DNA of 64,000 bases from JAEUOS01 sp965279115 (GCA_965279115.1 OZ257137.1:4898001-4962000), one strand, 5' to 3'. Shown: positions 53,780 to 63,139, counted from the first letter of the stretch. Translations and numbers: made by a program. Notes: a model not told the origin generated them from the letters alone.

Positions 53780-54238
53780 ATGAGCGGCTTGTACTTTGAT
53801 GAATTCTTCGTTGGCCAGGTGTTTGAACATCGGGTGCGCCGCACCGTGACCGAAATGGACAATGTCTTGTTCTCGGCCCTGACCCACAATCCCGCGGCCC
53901 TGCATATCGACGAGGAATACTGCAGGACCGAGACCGAGTTCGGGCAGCGCATCGTCAACAGCGCCTTCACGCTCGGCCTGATGGTCGGCATCTCGGTGGG
54001 CGACACCACGCTGGGCACCACGGTGGCCAATCTCGGCTGGAACGACGTGCGCTTTCCCAAGCCGCTGTTCCATGGCGACACGGTGCACGTGCGCACCACT
54101 GTCACGGAACTGCGCGAAAGCCGTTCCCGGCCGGATACCGGCATCACCACCTTTCTGCACGAGGCTTTCAACCAGAAAGACGAACTGGTCGCCACCTGCC
54201 TGCGCGCGGGGTTGATGAAGAAGAAGCCCAAGGCATAA
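53780..54238 (+). CDS. MaoC family acyl dehydratase
   Basis: A 152-residue hot-dog-fold protein of the MaoC/mesaconyl-CoA hydratase-like group. Signature parts are TEMDNVLFSALTHNPAALHIDEEY (the hydratase motif with Asn and His), GQRIVNSAFTLGLMVGISV and FPKPLFHGDTVHVRTTV. It would hydrate an enoyl-CoA. The Bug receptor gene follows at once, so it is probably one operon for uptake and CoA-dependent breakdown of an acid. Confidence 0.87.
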   Translation: MSGLYFDEFFVGQVFEHRVRRTVTEMDNVLFSALTHNPAALHIDEEYCRTETEFGQRIVNSAFTLGLMVGISVGDTTLGTTVANLGWNDVRFPKPLFHGDTVHVRTTVTELRESRSRPDTGITTFLHEAFNQKDELVATCLRAGLMKKKPKA

Positions 54239-54283
54239 GCCGTGAAGCCGCCCGCCGGAATCAAGGTCCTGCATTTCTCCAGG

Positions 54284-55249
54284 ATGGTTCGCACGACACT
54301 CGCCGCCATTGCACTGGCAATGGCGCCTTGCATGACTTTCGCGCAGGAGGCCTGGCCATCGAAGACGATCACGATCGTCGTGCCTTTCGGGCCGGGCGCC
54401 GGCACCGACGTGATCACCCGCGTGATCGCCGAACAGATGGCCCGCAACATGAAGGCCGCCATCGTGGTGGACAACAAGGCGGGCGCGAGTGGCCAGATCG
54501 GCACCGAGTTCGTGGCCCGCGCCCAGCCGGACGGCTATACCCTGCTGGTGGGCACCAACTCCACGCATTCCGGCAACCCGTACCTCTTCAAGCAGTTGCG
54601 CTACGACCCGGTCAACGGCTTCGCGCCGATCGGGCGCCTGACCATCAACCCGCTGGCGTTCCTGGTGAGGCAGGAGTCACCGTTCAAGACCCCTGAAGAC
54701 CTGATCCGCTTCGCTCGCGAGAATCCCGAGAAACTGGCCTACGGCTACGGCAACACCGGCGGCCAGGTGTCGGCGGCCATGCTGCTGAACATGGCGAAGA
54801 TCAGGACGCTGCGGGTGCCCTACAAGACCACGCCGCAGGTATTCACGGACCTGATTGCCGGCCAGATCGACTTTACCTTCGTCGACGTGGCCGCCTCCAA
54901 GGGGCTGCTGGATGGCGGCAAGATCCGCGCGCTGGCCGTGACCAGCAACACGCGCTTCGATGTCGTGCCGAATGTGCCCGCGATGCGCGAAGTGCCGGGC
55001 CTGGAGGATTTCGCGCTGTTCGCCTGGCTGGGACTGATGGCGCCGGCCAACACGCCGCGGCCGATCATCAACCGCCTGAACGCGCAGTTGCGCACGGTGC
55101 TGGAAACGCCGGAGATCAAGCGGCGACTGGAACAGCAGACTGGGTCGATCGTGGAACCGACATCAGTCGAGGAGTTTGCCGCGTTCATGCGCGAGCAAAG
55201 TGCACTGTGGAAGCGGCGGATCGGCGAGGCGGGAATCCAGGCAGAGTGA
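54284..55249 (+). CDS. Bug family periplasmic solute receptor (TctC-like)
   Basis: A 321-residue secreted receptor. The signal peptide is MVRTTLAAIALAMAPCMTFA. Family signatures follow: WPSKTITIVVPFGPGAGTDVI, DNKAGASGQIGTEFVA, PDGYTLLVGTNSTHS and VPYKTTPQVFTDLIAGQIDF. The ATG at 54284 gives the clean signal; a GTG at 54242 directly after the MaoC gene is the alternative start and would suggest translational coupling. No membrane components are nearby. Confidence 0.88.
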   Translation: MVRTTLAAIALAMAPCMTFAQEAWPSKTITIVVPFGPGAGTDVITRVIAEQMARNMKAAIVVDNKAGASGQIGTEFVARAQPDGYTLLVGTNSTHSGNPYLFKQLRYDPVNGFAPIGRLTINPLAFLVRQESPFKTPEDLIRFARENPEKLAYGYGNTGGQVSAAMLLNMAKIRTLRVPYKTTPQVFTDLIAGQIDFTFVDVAASKGLLDGGKIRALAVTSNTRFDVVPNVPAMREVPGLEDFALFAWLGLMAPANTPRPIINRLNAQLRTVLETPEIKRRLEQQTGSIVEPTSVEEFAAFMREQSALWKRRIGEAGIQAE

Positions 55250-55332
55250 TCGGCTTGTCGCCGTTGTGAAGTTCGTCATGCTTGGCCATTGAAGGTCGGC
55301 GTCAGGATTGAAACAAGGAGCGAACCTAGATC

Positions 55333-55971
55333 ATGATGCGCAAGATCCACAGGGTTGCGCTTGCTGCTTGTCTCAAGACCGCAACACAGGAGCTTGAGCC
55401 CAGGCTTTCCCTGGTCTCCACGGCTTGGGCTCGCGCCCTCGGTTCGGAGCGGCGATTCACTTTCTCCGCGCCCTGGAAAGCAGGCCTTGGCTTTGTGATC
55501 TTCGAGCCTTCGGCAACAGCGACAGACGACTATTTCACCGTAGACATCGCCTGGATCCGCGACGCATCCGCCATGGCGCCAGTGGCGCTTGGCGATGCAC
55601 TGACCATTCCGGAAATTGCTCCATGGATAAAGCATACCGAGGTCGAAGTCCTCGCACGGGAGCGGTTTCGCCTTCGAATTGATGCCCTGTGGAAGACCAG
55701 TCCGAGCGAGTATCGCGGCTCATTCCGCTTCTCCACGGCAAGCTCGCGATATATCGAGCAACTGGCGCTCATCCGCGGCCTCACCGGCAAGCAACGCGAG
55801 GATCGCGCATTTGAACTGCTGCAGAACTGCATGGCAGAGGAAAAGAGCACCTCGGATGCTCAAGCGCTGTCCGAAGTCACGCCCGCCGCGCAGCTCGCCC
55901 TGCGGGCGATCACGGAAGCTGCCATTCCGGCCTTCCGGCTTGCCGAAGAGCTGGCCAGTGCGGCAAAGTAA
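55333..55971 (+). CDS. Protein of unknown function
   Basis: A 212-residue soluble protein with no signal peptide (the start MMRKIHRVALAACLK is amphipathic, not a signal). A middle part with RRFTFSAPWKAGLGFVIFEPS and DDYFTVDIAWIRD suggests a beta-rich domain, and the C-terminal 70 residues are helical and Ala-rich. No family is recognised. The gene stands alone between the Bug receptor and the CPBP protease. ATG codons at 55333 and 55336 are both possible. Confidence 0.55.
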   Translation: MMRKIHRVALAACLKTATQELEPRLSLVSTAWARALGSERRFTFSAPWKAGLGFVIFEPSATATDDYFTVDIAWIRDASAMAPVALGDALTIPEIAPWIKHTEVEVLARERFRLRIDALWKTSPSEYRGSFRFSTASSRYIEQLALIRGLTGKQREDRAFELLQNCMAEEKSTSDAQALSEVTPAAQLALRAITEAAIPAFRLAEELASAAK

Positions 55972-55995
55972 CGCGTATCTCGAACGCTCAGCCTG

Positions 55996-56868
55996 ATGAT
56001 GACAAGCCCTTCCGATGTGCCGCCAAACCTCGCACAGCGCATCCTCGCTTCACCACCGGCACGGATATTGGTGCTGGGCTTCGTTCTGGTGATGATGATG
56101 GGCCTGAACACGGACGTCATGACCATCTACGCCGGCGAGCCGTTCAAGTCTGTGCGCCACGTCGTGGCATTGGCCATCGCCGGCTTCGCGGTGTATATCG
56201 GCTATTCACTCTTCATCGAACGGCGGGCCGTATCCGAATTGGCGTTGCCGGGCATGGGCCGCGAACTGGGGTTCGGTCTCATTGTCGGTGCGGGCCTGTA
56301 CGCCGCTTGCGAACTTGTCCTGATGGTGCTCGGCATCTACCGTGTCGAGGGCTTGAACCCGTTGCGCTTCATGATCCCGGCCATCGCCATGGCGCTGAGT
56401 TCGGGTGTCTACGAGGAACTGCTGTTCCGTGGCGTGCTGTTCGGCTCGGTCGAAAGATGGTTTGGCAGTTGGGCCGCCCTGGTGGTGTCTTCGCTGGTAT
56501 TCGGCCTGACCCACCTGATCAACCCGAGCGGCACGATCGAGGGCGCGCTGTTCATCGCGGTCGAGGCAGGCATCCTGCTGGCCGCGGCCTTCATGCTGAC
56601 CCGCCGCCTGTGGTTGAGCATGGGCTTCCATGTGGCGTGGAACTACACGCAGTCGGCCATTTTCTCGAGTATCGTGTCAGGAAACGAGGCCTCGCAAGGA
56701 TTGGTGAGATCCACCATCAAGGGCCCCGAGTGGCTGACCGGCGGCAGTTTCGGGGTCGAATCTTCCGTGCTTGCGCTGCTGCTTTGCACCAGTACCGGAA
56801 TCGCCATGCTGATCATGGCAGTAAAGCGCGGAAAGATCGTGCCGCCTGCATGGAGGCGGGCGGCTTGA
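55996..56868 (+). CDS. CPBP family intramembrane glutamic endopeptidase
   Basis: A 290-residue integral membrane protein with about eight helices. The CPBP (CAAX protease / bacteriocin-processing, Abi) motifs are present: EELLFRGVLFG (EExxxR), FGLTHLIN (FxxxH) and MGFHVAWNYTQS (HxxxN). The catalytic Glu pair lies in the membrane. Bacterial members have roles from prenyl-protein processing to bacteriocin self-protection; the target here is unknown. No bacteriocin-like gene is adjacent. Confidence 0.88.
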   Translation: MMTSPSDVPPNLAQRILASPPARILVLGFVLVMMMGLNTDVMTIYAGEPFKSVRHVVALAIAGFAVYIGYSLFIERRAVSELALPGMGRELGFGLIVGAGLYAACELVLMVLGIYRVEGLNPLRFMIPAIAMALSSGVYEELLFRGVLFGSVERWFGSWAALVVSSLVFGLTHLINPSGTIEGALFIAVEAGILLAAAFMLTRRLWLSMGFHVAWNYTQSAIFSSIVSGNEASQGLVRSTIKGPEWLTGGSFGVESSVLALLLCTSTGIAMLIMAVKRGKIVPPAWRRAA

Positions 56869-56959
56869 TTGGGGCATTCGCAGGATCGTCACGGCTTGCT
56901 TTCAAACCAGGTCAGGTTTTGGCGCGGTCCAACGGTAGGTTCCGGGAGAACGAGAATCC

Positions 56960-57469
56960 ATGATCACTGCATCGCATTGTCTGCTGATGGCGCAATACAA
57001 CGAGTGGATGAACACCCGCATGTATGCCATGTGCGCCACGCTGCCTGACGCAGAGCTTCACGAGGACCGTGGCGCGTTTTTCAAGTCGATCTACGCGACC
57101 CTCAATCACATCGCATACGGCGATCTCGCGTTCATGTCGCGCTTCACGGGCAACCCCGGAATCGTCCCCGAACCCGGTGCAGACCTCTTTGGCGCGTTCG
57201 ACATGCTAAGGGCGGAGCGCGCCGCACTGGATCAGAGAATCCTGGACTGGTCGGCATCGCTTTCCGCGGATTGGCTCGCCGAGTCGCTGACCTATACCAG
57301 CAAGATCGATGGCCGGACCCGCACGGTGCCCAAGTGGGTGCTGGTGACGCACATGTTCAACCACCAGACCCACCACCGCGGTCAGGTCACCACGCTGTTT
57401 TCACAAATGGGATTGGATGTCGGCACGACGGACATTCCGTTCATGTCGCAATTCCATGTTGACGCCTAG
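56960..57469 (+). CDS. DinB family protein
   Basis: A 169-residue four-helix-bundle protein of the DinB/YfiT type. Likely metal-ligand His residues appear in TLNHIAYGD and in HMFNHQTHHRGQV, the typical H-x3-H pattern before the last helix. Some members use a low-molecular-weight thiol for transfer reactions; others are stress-induced with unknown chemistry. It is followed three bases later by the formylglycine-generating-enzyme-like gene, so they probably share a transcript. Confidence 0.87.
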   Translation: MITASHCLLMAQYNEWMNTRMYAMCATLPDAELHEDRGAFFKSIYATLNHIAYGDLAFMSRFTGNPGIVPEPGADLFGAFDMLRAERAALDQRILDWSASLSADWLAESLTYTSKIDGRTRTVPKWVLVTHMFNHQTHHRGQVTTLFSQMGLDVGTTDIPFMSQFHVDA

Positions 57470-57472
57470 CCC

Positions 57473-58216
57473 ATGTCCTGTCCGCAAATTCCTTTTCTCC
57501 TGCTCGGCGTCCTTGGCGCAAGCCTTGTCCAGGCACAGAACTCGACGCCGATGCAGCGGATTGGCAGCTTCGAGATAGACCGCACCGAGGTGACAATCGG
57601 CCAGTTCCAGCGTCATGTCGACGCCACCAGGACGGTGACAAGCGCCGAGCGTAATGGGGGAGGCAGCACGTACGAAGCGGGATGGGAGCAGCGCAAGGGT
57701 TGGACGTGGCGGGCACCCTATGGAAAGCTTGGTGCGGCTGACGAGCCTGCCGTGCATGTCACTTACGACGAGGCTGCCGCATTTTGCAAATGGGCCGGCA
57801 AGCGCCTGCCGACGGATGCGGAGTGGGGCGAGGCGGCCCATATCGAGCGGCGCCCCCAACCGACCGGTGGCTTCAGCACCGGTCGCAGTTATCGTTACCC
57901 GACTGGCGACAGCCCGGAAGGCGCCAATTGCCTGGGCGATTGCGGAAGCGTGAAAACCGTGGCGCATGCGGTCACCTCACGCGGTAAGGGGCATGCCGAA
58001 GCGGGCACCACGAAGCAGGGCGTCAACGGCTTGTACGACATGGGGGGCAACGTCTGGGAGTGGGTCAATAGCGGCAGCGGCGCCGAACAGCGCACGCGTG
58101 GCGGCTCCTGGTGGTACGGAGCGACCCAGATGCTGGATAGCCACGTGCAGGGCAAACCTCGCGATACTGCGGTGGTTTACATCGGCTTTCGCTGCGCGCG
58201 CGACGCGGCAAGGTGA
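57473..58216 (+). CDS. Formylglycine-generating enzyme family (SUMF1-like) exported protein
   Basis: A 247-residue protein with a signal peptide (FLLLGVLGASLVQA). The FGE-sulfatase fold is clear: FEIDRTEVTIGQFQRHV, AVHVTYDEAAAFCKWAGKRLPTDAEWGEAA, NGLYDMGGNVWEWV, RGGSWWYG and FRCARD. The copper-binding Cys pair of true formylglycine-generating enzymes is not evident, and no sulfatase gene is near, so a lectin-like or other binding role of this broad family is equally possible. It is periplasmic by its signal. Confidence 0.82.
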   Translation: MSCPQIPFLLLGVLGASLVQAQNSTPMQRIGSFEIDRTEVTIGQFQRHVDATRTVTSAERNGGGSTYEAGWEQRKGWTWRAPYGKLGAADEPAVHVTYDEAAAFCKWAGKRLPTDAEWGEAAHIERRPQPTGGFSTGRSYRYPTGDSPEGANCLGDCGSVKTVAHAVTSRGKGHAEAGTTKQGVNGLYDMGGNVWEWVNSGSGAEQRTRGGSWWYGATQMLDSHVQGKPRDTAVVYIGFRCARDAAR

Positions 58217-58270
58217 GTTCGTGCATGCAGATCGGGTCTGCCTTGCACGCCGCCAGGCTTGCAGCGACGT

Positions 58271-59152
58271 TCAGGCCGTCTGCTGCAAGGTTGGCGCGCT
58301 GTCCTGCAGGGTGATGCGCCGCATGTCGCGCTTGTAGCGCTGGTCGTCGTAGCTGCGGCCGCGGTGCAGGGTGCAGCGGTTGTCCCAGATCACCAGGTCG
58401 TGCACGCGCCAGGTGTGGCTGTAGACGAACTGCCGTTGCGTGGCGTGCTCGGTGAGGTCGCGGATCAGCATCATCGCCTCAGGGCGCGGCATGCCGTGGA
58501 TGGTGCCGATGTGCGAGGCGAGGAACAGCGACAGGCGGCCCGAGCCAGGATGGCGCCTTACCAGGCGCTGTGGCACCGGCGCGAAGCCGGCGCGCTCTTC
58601 CTCGGTGAAGGCGTCGAAGCCCAGCAGTGCGCGCGAGTAGATGAGCGAATGGTCGCAGACCATCGGTTTCAGGCGCGCCTGCATCTTCTCGGGCAGGGCG
58701 TCCCAGGCGGCGCGCATGTCGGCGAATTCGGTTTCGCCGCCTTCCGGCGGGATCACGCGCGCATGCAGCATCGAGTACTTGGCCGGGGTGGCCTTGAAGC
58801 TGGAGTCACTGTGCCAGAGCTGGTTTCCCAGGTTGAACATGCGCCGCCGGTCGTCGGCGGCCAGCAGGGTGTCGTCGACTTCCAGGTTGGAGATGTCGAC
58901 CAGTTCGCGGTGTTTCAGGCGCTGCTTTTCCATGCCCACCTGCGCGGGCATGGGTTCGAGGGTACCCATCGCGCGGCCGAAGGCCATTTGCTGCTCGTCG
59001 TCGAGTCGTTGGTCGCGCAGCACCAGCACCGCGTATTGGTCCATGGCGCGGTCGAGGGCGGCGCACAGGTCGGCCGTGGGCGCTTCGCGCAGGTCCACAC
59101 CGCGCACTTCCGCGGCGAACACGGGATGCAGCGCTCGCAGGTCGAGTTCCAT
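58271..59152 (-). CDS. TauD/TfdA family 2-oxoglutarate-dependent dioxygenase
   Basis: A 293-residue Fe(II)/2-oxoglutarate dioxygenase. The facial triad is visible as HSD in NLGNQLWHSDSSF and the distal His in WDNRCTLHRGRSY. The 2-oxoglutarate-binding Arg is in KRDMRRITL. It resembles the TfdA (2,4-D) and taurine dioxygenases, which cleave an ether or sulfonate by hydroxylation. It is the last gene of the minus-strand caiB operon, 50 bases after a Bug receptor, so it may act on the same imported acid. Confidence 0.88.
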   Translation of the reverse strand: MELDLRALHPVFAAEVRGVDLREAPTADLCAALDRAMDQYAVLVLRDQRLDDEQQMAFGRAMGTLEPMPAQVGMEKQRLKHRELVDISNLEVDDTLLAADDRRRMFNLGNQLWHSDSSFKATPAKYSMLHARVIPPEGGETEFADMRAAWDALPEKMQARLKPMVCDHSLIYSRALLGFDAFTEEERAGFAPVPQRLVRRHPGSGRLSLFLASHIGTIHGMPRPEAMMLIRDLTEHATQRQFVYSHTWRVHDLVIWDNRCTLHRGRSYDDQRYKRDMRRITLQDSAPTLQQTA

Positions 59153-59202
59153 GCCGGTCTCCTCCGGTACTTTTTCGACGATTCTATTGCAGCCCCGGGC
59201 AC

Positions 59203-60177
59203 CTACTCCGGCTTGATGCCGCGTTCCTTGACCACCTTGGTGAGTTGCCGGATGTCGTTTGCCACCAGCGCGTCCAGTTCAGCGCCGCTGCCCGGCGCGA
59301 TACGACCGGCCACGGCTTCGAAACGGTCGCGCACGGATTGCGACTTGAGCGCCTCCAGCGTGGCGTCGTGCAGTGCCTTCACGACGGCGTCCGGCGTGGC
59401 GCGCGGCACAAACAGGCCAATCCAGGTGTCCATGTCGTAGCCGGGGAAGCCGCCTTCGGCGATGGTCGGCACATTGGGCAGCGAGGGCAGGCGCTCCTTG
59501 GAGGTAAGCGCAATGGCCTTGAGCTTGCCCGCCTTCACATGCGGGATCAGGCCGGCCAGGGTGGAAAGGATGTAGGGCACCTGGTTGCCGAGCACGTCGG
59601 CCATGGCGGGGCCTGCGCCCTTGTAGGGGATGTGCACGAAATCCAGGCCCGAGAGCGATTCCAGGTAGGCCATGGCGAAGTGTCCGGGCGAGCCAACGCC
59701 GCCGCTGGCGTAGGCGCGCGCGCGCGGGTCGTTGCCCTTGGCTTGCTGCAGGAATTCCTGCAGGGTGGAGGCCGGTGCGCTGGGGTGCGCCGCCAGCAGT
59801 TGCGCCAGCGCGCCGATGAGGACGACGCCGCGCAGGTCACGCTCGGTGTCGAAGGGCAGCTTGGCGTAGAGCGCCTGGTTGATGGTGTGGTTGTTGAGCG
59901 TGAAGCTGATGGTGTAGCCATCCGGCGCGGATTTGGCCACGTGCTCGGTGGAAATCGCGCCGCCCGCGCCGGAGCGGTTCTCCACCACGACGGATTGCTT
60001 GAGGATCTCGCCCATGCGGGTGTTGATGGCGCGCGCGATGGTGTCGGCACCGCCGCCGGGGGCGAAGCCCACCACCATGCGGATCGGTCCCTTGGTGGGG
60101 AAGGGCTGTGCCGAGGCGGCGAGCGGTGCTGCCGCAAGGAGGGCGGCGAAGAGCAGCTTGAAGGTGGGTTTGCGCAT
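59203..60177 (-). CDS. Bug family periplasmic solute receptor (TctC-like)
   Basis: A 324-residue secreted receptor. The signal peptide is MRKPTFKLLFAALLAAAPLAASA. Signatures are FPTKGPIRMVVGFAPGGGADTIAR, ENRSGAGGAIST, PDGYTISFTLNNHT and IPYKGAGPAMADVLGNQVPY. The start at 60177 gives this signal; the open frame runs far upstream into the hydratase gene and is not used. It belongs to the caiB-voc-ech-bug-tauD run. It is the fourth Bug receptor in the window and again lacks TctAB partners. Confidence 0.9.
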   Translation of the reverse strand: MRKPTFKLLFAALLAAAPLAASAQPFPTKGPIRMVVGFAPGGGADTIARAINTRMGEILKQSVVVENRSGAGGAISTEHVAKSAPDGYTISFTLNNHTINQALYAKLPFDTERDLRGVVLIGALAQLLAAHPSAPASTLQEFLQQAKGNDPRARAYASGGVGSPGHFAMAYLESLSGLDFVHIPYKGAGPAMADVLGNQVPYILSTLAGLIPHVKAGKLKAIALTSKERLPSLPNVPTIAEGGFPGYDMDTWIGLFVPRATPDAVVKALHDATLEALKSQSVRDRFEAVAGRIAPGSGAELDALVANDIRQLTKVVKERGIKPE

Positions 60178-60214
60178 GGTTTGTCTCCGTGGCTTTTGTT
60201 GATGTGGACGGTCT

Positions 60215-61000
60215 TTAAGTGCCGTTGAATTTGGGGGGGCGCTTTTCGGCGAAGGCGCGCTCGGCCTCCTTGTGGTCGGCGGAGAACCACAGCCGGGTGA
60301 AGGCCTCGCGTGCATGCGAGCGCAGCGCGGCGCCATCGCCGTCATCAGCCACCCGTAGTGCCTGCTTGATGGCGGCCAGCGAAAGGGGCGCGGTTTCCGC
60401 CAGGGTGGCCGCCAGCGCCACCGTCGTGGCCAGCGCTTCGCCTGGCGGCGCGACTTCATCAATGAGGCCGATGGCCTGCGCTTCATCGGCGGAAATGCGC
60501 GTGCCCTTCATGAGCATGCGGGTGGCGGCGCCGCGCCCGACCAGCGATATCAGGCGTCCCAGCCCGTCCCAGCCCGGCATGATCCCCAGGCGCGATTGCG
60601 GAAAGCCGATCTGCGCGCCGGAATCCATCACGCGCAGGTCGCAGGCCAGCGCCAGTTCCGCGCCGCCGCCGATGGCGTAGCCGTTGATCGCCGCGATCAC
60701 CGGGCAGTGCAGCGCTTCGATGGCGTCGAGCAGGTTGCGGATCAGGTCGAACACCTCGTTCAAGGTATCGGCATCCTGCACCTTGGCATAGGCCTTGACG
60801 TCGCCGCCGGTGCAAAAGAAACGTGGCCCCTCGCCTGTGATGATGAGCGTGCGCAAGGCCTTGTCCGCCGCACAGCCCTGCACCAGCGCCGCCAGATCCA
60901 CGGCCAGCGCGCGGTTGATGGCATTGCCGTCGCCCGGCCGGTTGAGCCGGGCGATCAGCACGTCACCTTGCCGCTCGGCCGTGACCAGCGCCTCAGGCAT
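60215..61000 (-). CDS. Enoyl-CoA hydratase/isomerase family protein
   Basis: A 261-residue crotonase-fold enzyme. The oxyanion hole parts are FFCTGGDVKAYAKV and GYAIGGGAELALACDLRV, and the acid-base region IGFPQSRLGIMPGWDGLGRL. It acts on a CoA thioester; hydratase, isomerase or hydrolase activity cannot be separated by eye. Its start overlaps the end of the VOC gene by eight bases, showing tight translational coupling in this catabolic operon. Confidence 0.88.
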   Translation of the reverse strand: MPEALVTAERQGDVLIARLNRPGDGNAINRALAVDLAALVQGCAADKALRTLIITGEGPRFFCTGGDVKAYAKVQDADTLNEVFDLIRNLLDAIEALHCPVIAAINGYAIGGGAELALACDLRVMDSGAQIGFPQSRLGIMPGWDGLGRLISLVGRGAATRMLMKGTRISADEAQAIGLIDEVAPPGEALATTVALAATLAETAPLSLAAIKQALRVADDGDGAALRSHAREAFTRLWFSADHKEAERAFAEKRPPKFNGT

Positions 61001-61922
61001 CGCGCTCTACCAGGTGCATGAGGATGCCGCCGGAGGCCTTGGGGTGGGGAAAGCCGATCATGGCGCGGCGCGAGCCGGGGCGGCCCTTGACGTCGATCAT
61101 CGGCAGGCCGGCGCCGGCCATGCGGGCGAGCGTGGCGTCGATGTCGCCCACTTTCACCGCCACATGGTGCAGGCCGCGCCCGCGTGAGGCCACAAAGCGG
61201 GTGATCGCGCCCTGGTCCTGCCTGGTGGAACCTGAGTTGCCGTGCTCGATATGCGCGCCCTGGCGCGGGTCGAAGTTGGCGAGGAACTCGAATTCGCAGT
61301 CCCCGGCGGTGATGAAGGTGACGCGCAACCCACCCACCGGCTCCGGCGCGCGGGTGTGATAGACCACGCCATACTTGTCGGAGGTGAAGGACTCCACCGC
61401 CATCGAGACTTCCATGTCGGTCTGGCGGCTCTCCACTGCAAACCCGAAGCGGCCGCTGAAGATGCGCTCGTCCTCGCCCACGTCGGTGCTGGCGATGCCG
61501 ATATGGTCGATACGTTCGAGCGGCCCGCCGGCATGCGGCGCAAGCGCGATGCGTTCGGTCAGCCGCACCCGCACTCCCGCAGTGTGCGCGCGGTCGAAGG
61601 CGACGGTGCGGCGTCCGGCCAGGCCTTCCGCACCTGTCGCGGTGAGGCCCGCTTTGGCAATGGCGGCGTCCAGGTCGTCAACCCCGAAGGCGATGTGATG
61701 CACGCCGGGCTTGGACTCGCCGTCAATCAGCGGGTGGCCCAGCGGCACCACCGCCAGCGCGCTCTTGCCCAGGCTGTAGACCGGGATCTCGCCCTGGGAG
61801 GAGGCAAGGTTGTTGCGTGGCAGGCCGAAGAACTCTTCATACACCCGGCAGGTGGCGGCGGGGTCGTTGGATGCAACGGCTACATAGGCGATCTGGTCGG
61901 CGAGCATGGCGGGGCTTTTCAT
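60993..61922 (-). CDS. Two-domain VOC protein with methylmalonyl-CoA epimerase-like C-terminal half
   Basis: A 309-residue protein with two vicinal-oxygen-chelate domains. The second domain (about 180-309) ends HHVAVKVGDIDATLARMAGAGLP... and FPHPKASGGILMHLVE, very like methylmalonyl-CoA epimerase. The first has VHHIAFGVDDLDAA, and the middle has ERIDHIGIAS, so the overall plan also recalls hydroxyphenylpyruvate dioxygenase. The ATG at 61922 overlaps the CaiB stop (ATGA), which fixes the start. An epimerase or dioxygenase acting on the CoA ester made by CaiB is likely. Confidence 0.8.
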   Translation of the reverse strand: MKSPAMLADQIAYVAVASNDPAATCRVYEEFFGLPRNNLASSQGEIPVYSLGKSALAVVPLGHPLIDGESKPGVHHIAFGVDDLDAAIAKAGLTATGAEGLAGRRTVAFDRAHTAGVRVRLTERIALAPHAGGPLERIDHIGIASTDVGEDERIFSGRFGFAVESRQTDMEVSMAVESFTSDKYGVVYHTRAPEPVGGLRVTFITAGDCEFEFLANFDPRQGAHIEHGNSGSTRQDQGAITRFVASRGRGLHHVAVKVGDIDATLARMAGAGLPMIDVKGRPGSRRAMIGFPHPKASGGILMHLVERDA

Positions 61923-63139
61923 TGAAGGCATTGCACGGTCTTGGAGGCGACGAGCGCGTCGATTTCGGCCTCGGCGATGCCGAAGTCGGCCAGCACCTGG
62001 CGTGAGTCTGCACCGAGTAGCGGCGGGGCGCTGCGCACCGAGCGGCCACCCATGCCGGCCATGCGTACCGGGTTGGCGATCAGGCGCAAGGGGCCCAGGG
62101 TCGGATGGTCAACTTCCTCGACCATGCCGGTTTCATTGACATGCTGGTCGGCGAACACCTGGTCGAGGGTGAAGATGGGGCCGGCGGGCAGGCCCAGCTT
62201 GACCAGTTCCAGCGTCCATTCCATCTTGCCGCGTGCGGCGAACTTCTCGTTGAGGCGCATTTTCACCGCGTCACGGTTGCGATGCCGCCCGGCGTTGTCG
62301 CGGAATTCCGGATCGGTGATCCAGTCTTCCATGCCGAGCAGCTTGCACAACTTGACCCACATGTCCTCGGTGGCGGCTGCCATGTTGAAGGGGCCGTCCT
62401 TGGCCTCGAACATGCCGTAGGGGCACACCACCGGATGGTCGTTGCCGGCCACGCCCGGCGTGTCACCCAATGAAAGCTGCCGCTGGCCCTGCACCGTGAG
62501 CAGGCCGATCAGGCCGGCCAGCAGCGAGGTTTCCACATGCTGGCCGCGCCCGGTGCCGAAGCGCTGCACCACGGCAGCCTGTACACCGATGGCGGCCCAC
62601 ATGCCGCCGACCACGTCGCCGATCGGGATGCCCACCCGCGTGGGGCCGGTTTCCTTTTGCCCGGTGAGGCTCATCAGGCCCGACATGCCCTGCGCGATCT
62701 GGTCCACGCCGGGCCAGCCGCCGTAGGGGCCGGTGGTGCCGAAGCCGGTGACCGATGCCATGATCAGGCGCGGGTTGCGCGCGGCCAATGTGGCGTAGTC
62801 CATCTTCATGTCGCCCATCACGCCGGGCTTGAAGTTCTCCACCAGGATGTCGGCGCTGTCGGCCATGCGGCGGATCAATTCAAGGCCGGCCGGGTCGCGG
62901 AAATTGACCACCAGGCTTTTCTTGTTGCGGTGGATGGATAGGTAGTAGACGCTGATGCCGTCCTGGAACGGCCCCCAGCCGCGCACCATTTCGCCATCCG
63001 GCGAGGGTTCGATCTTGATCACCTCGGCGCCCAGGTCGGCGAGGATGGTGGCGCAGAACGGGCCGGCCAGCGCGCGGGAGAGGTCCAGCACACGCAGGCC
63101 CGCCAGCGGCAGGGCGGGAGTTTTTGTCTCGTTGGTCAT
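61919..63139 (-). CDS. CaiB/BaiF family (family III) CoA-transferase
   Basis: A 406-residue CoA-transferase. The N-terminus PLAGLRVLDLSRALAGPFCATILADLGAEVIKIEP is a family hallmark. The catalytic Asp is expected in PIGDVVGGMWAAIGV. It also shows WPGVDQIAQGMSGLMSLTG. It transfers CoA from a donor thioester such as succinyl-CoA to a carboxylic acid, forming an aspartyl-CoA intermediate. It is the first gene of the minus-strand operon and divergent from a MaoC-type hydratase gene with a palindrome between. Confidence 0.92.
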   Translation of the reverse strand: MTNETKTPALPLAGLRVLDLSRALAGPFCATILADLGAEVIKIEPSPDGEMVRGWGPFQDGISVYYLSIHRNKKSLVVNFRDPAGLELIRRMADSADILVENFKPGVMGDMKMDYATLAARNPRLIMASVTGFGTTGPYGGWPGVDQIAQGMSGLMSLTGQKETGPTRVGIPIGDVVGGMWAAIGVQAAVVQRFGTGRGQHVETSLLAGLIGLLTVQGQRQLSLGDTPGVAGNDHPVVCPYGMFEAKDGPFNMAAATEDMWVKLCKLLGMEDWITDPEFRDNAGRHRNRDAVKMRLNEKFAARGKMEWTLELVKLGLPAGPIFTLDQVFADQHVNETGMVEEVDHPTLGPLRLIANPVRMAGMGGRSVRSAPPLLGADSRQVLADFGIAEAEIDALVASKTVQCLQ

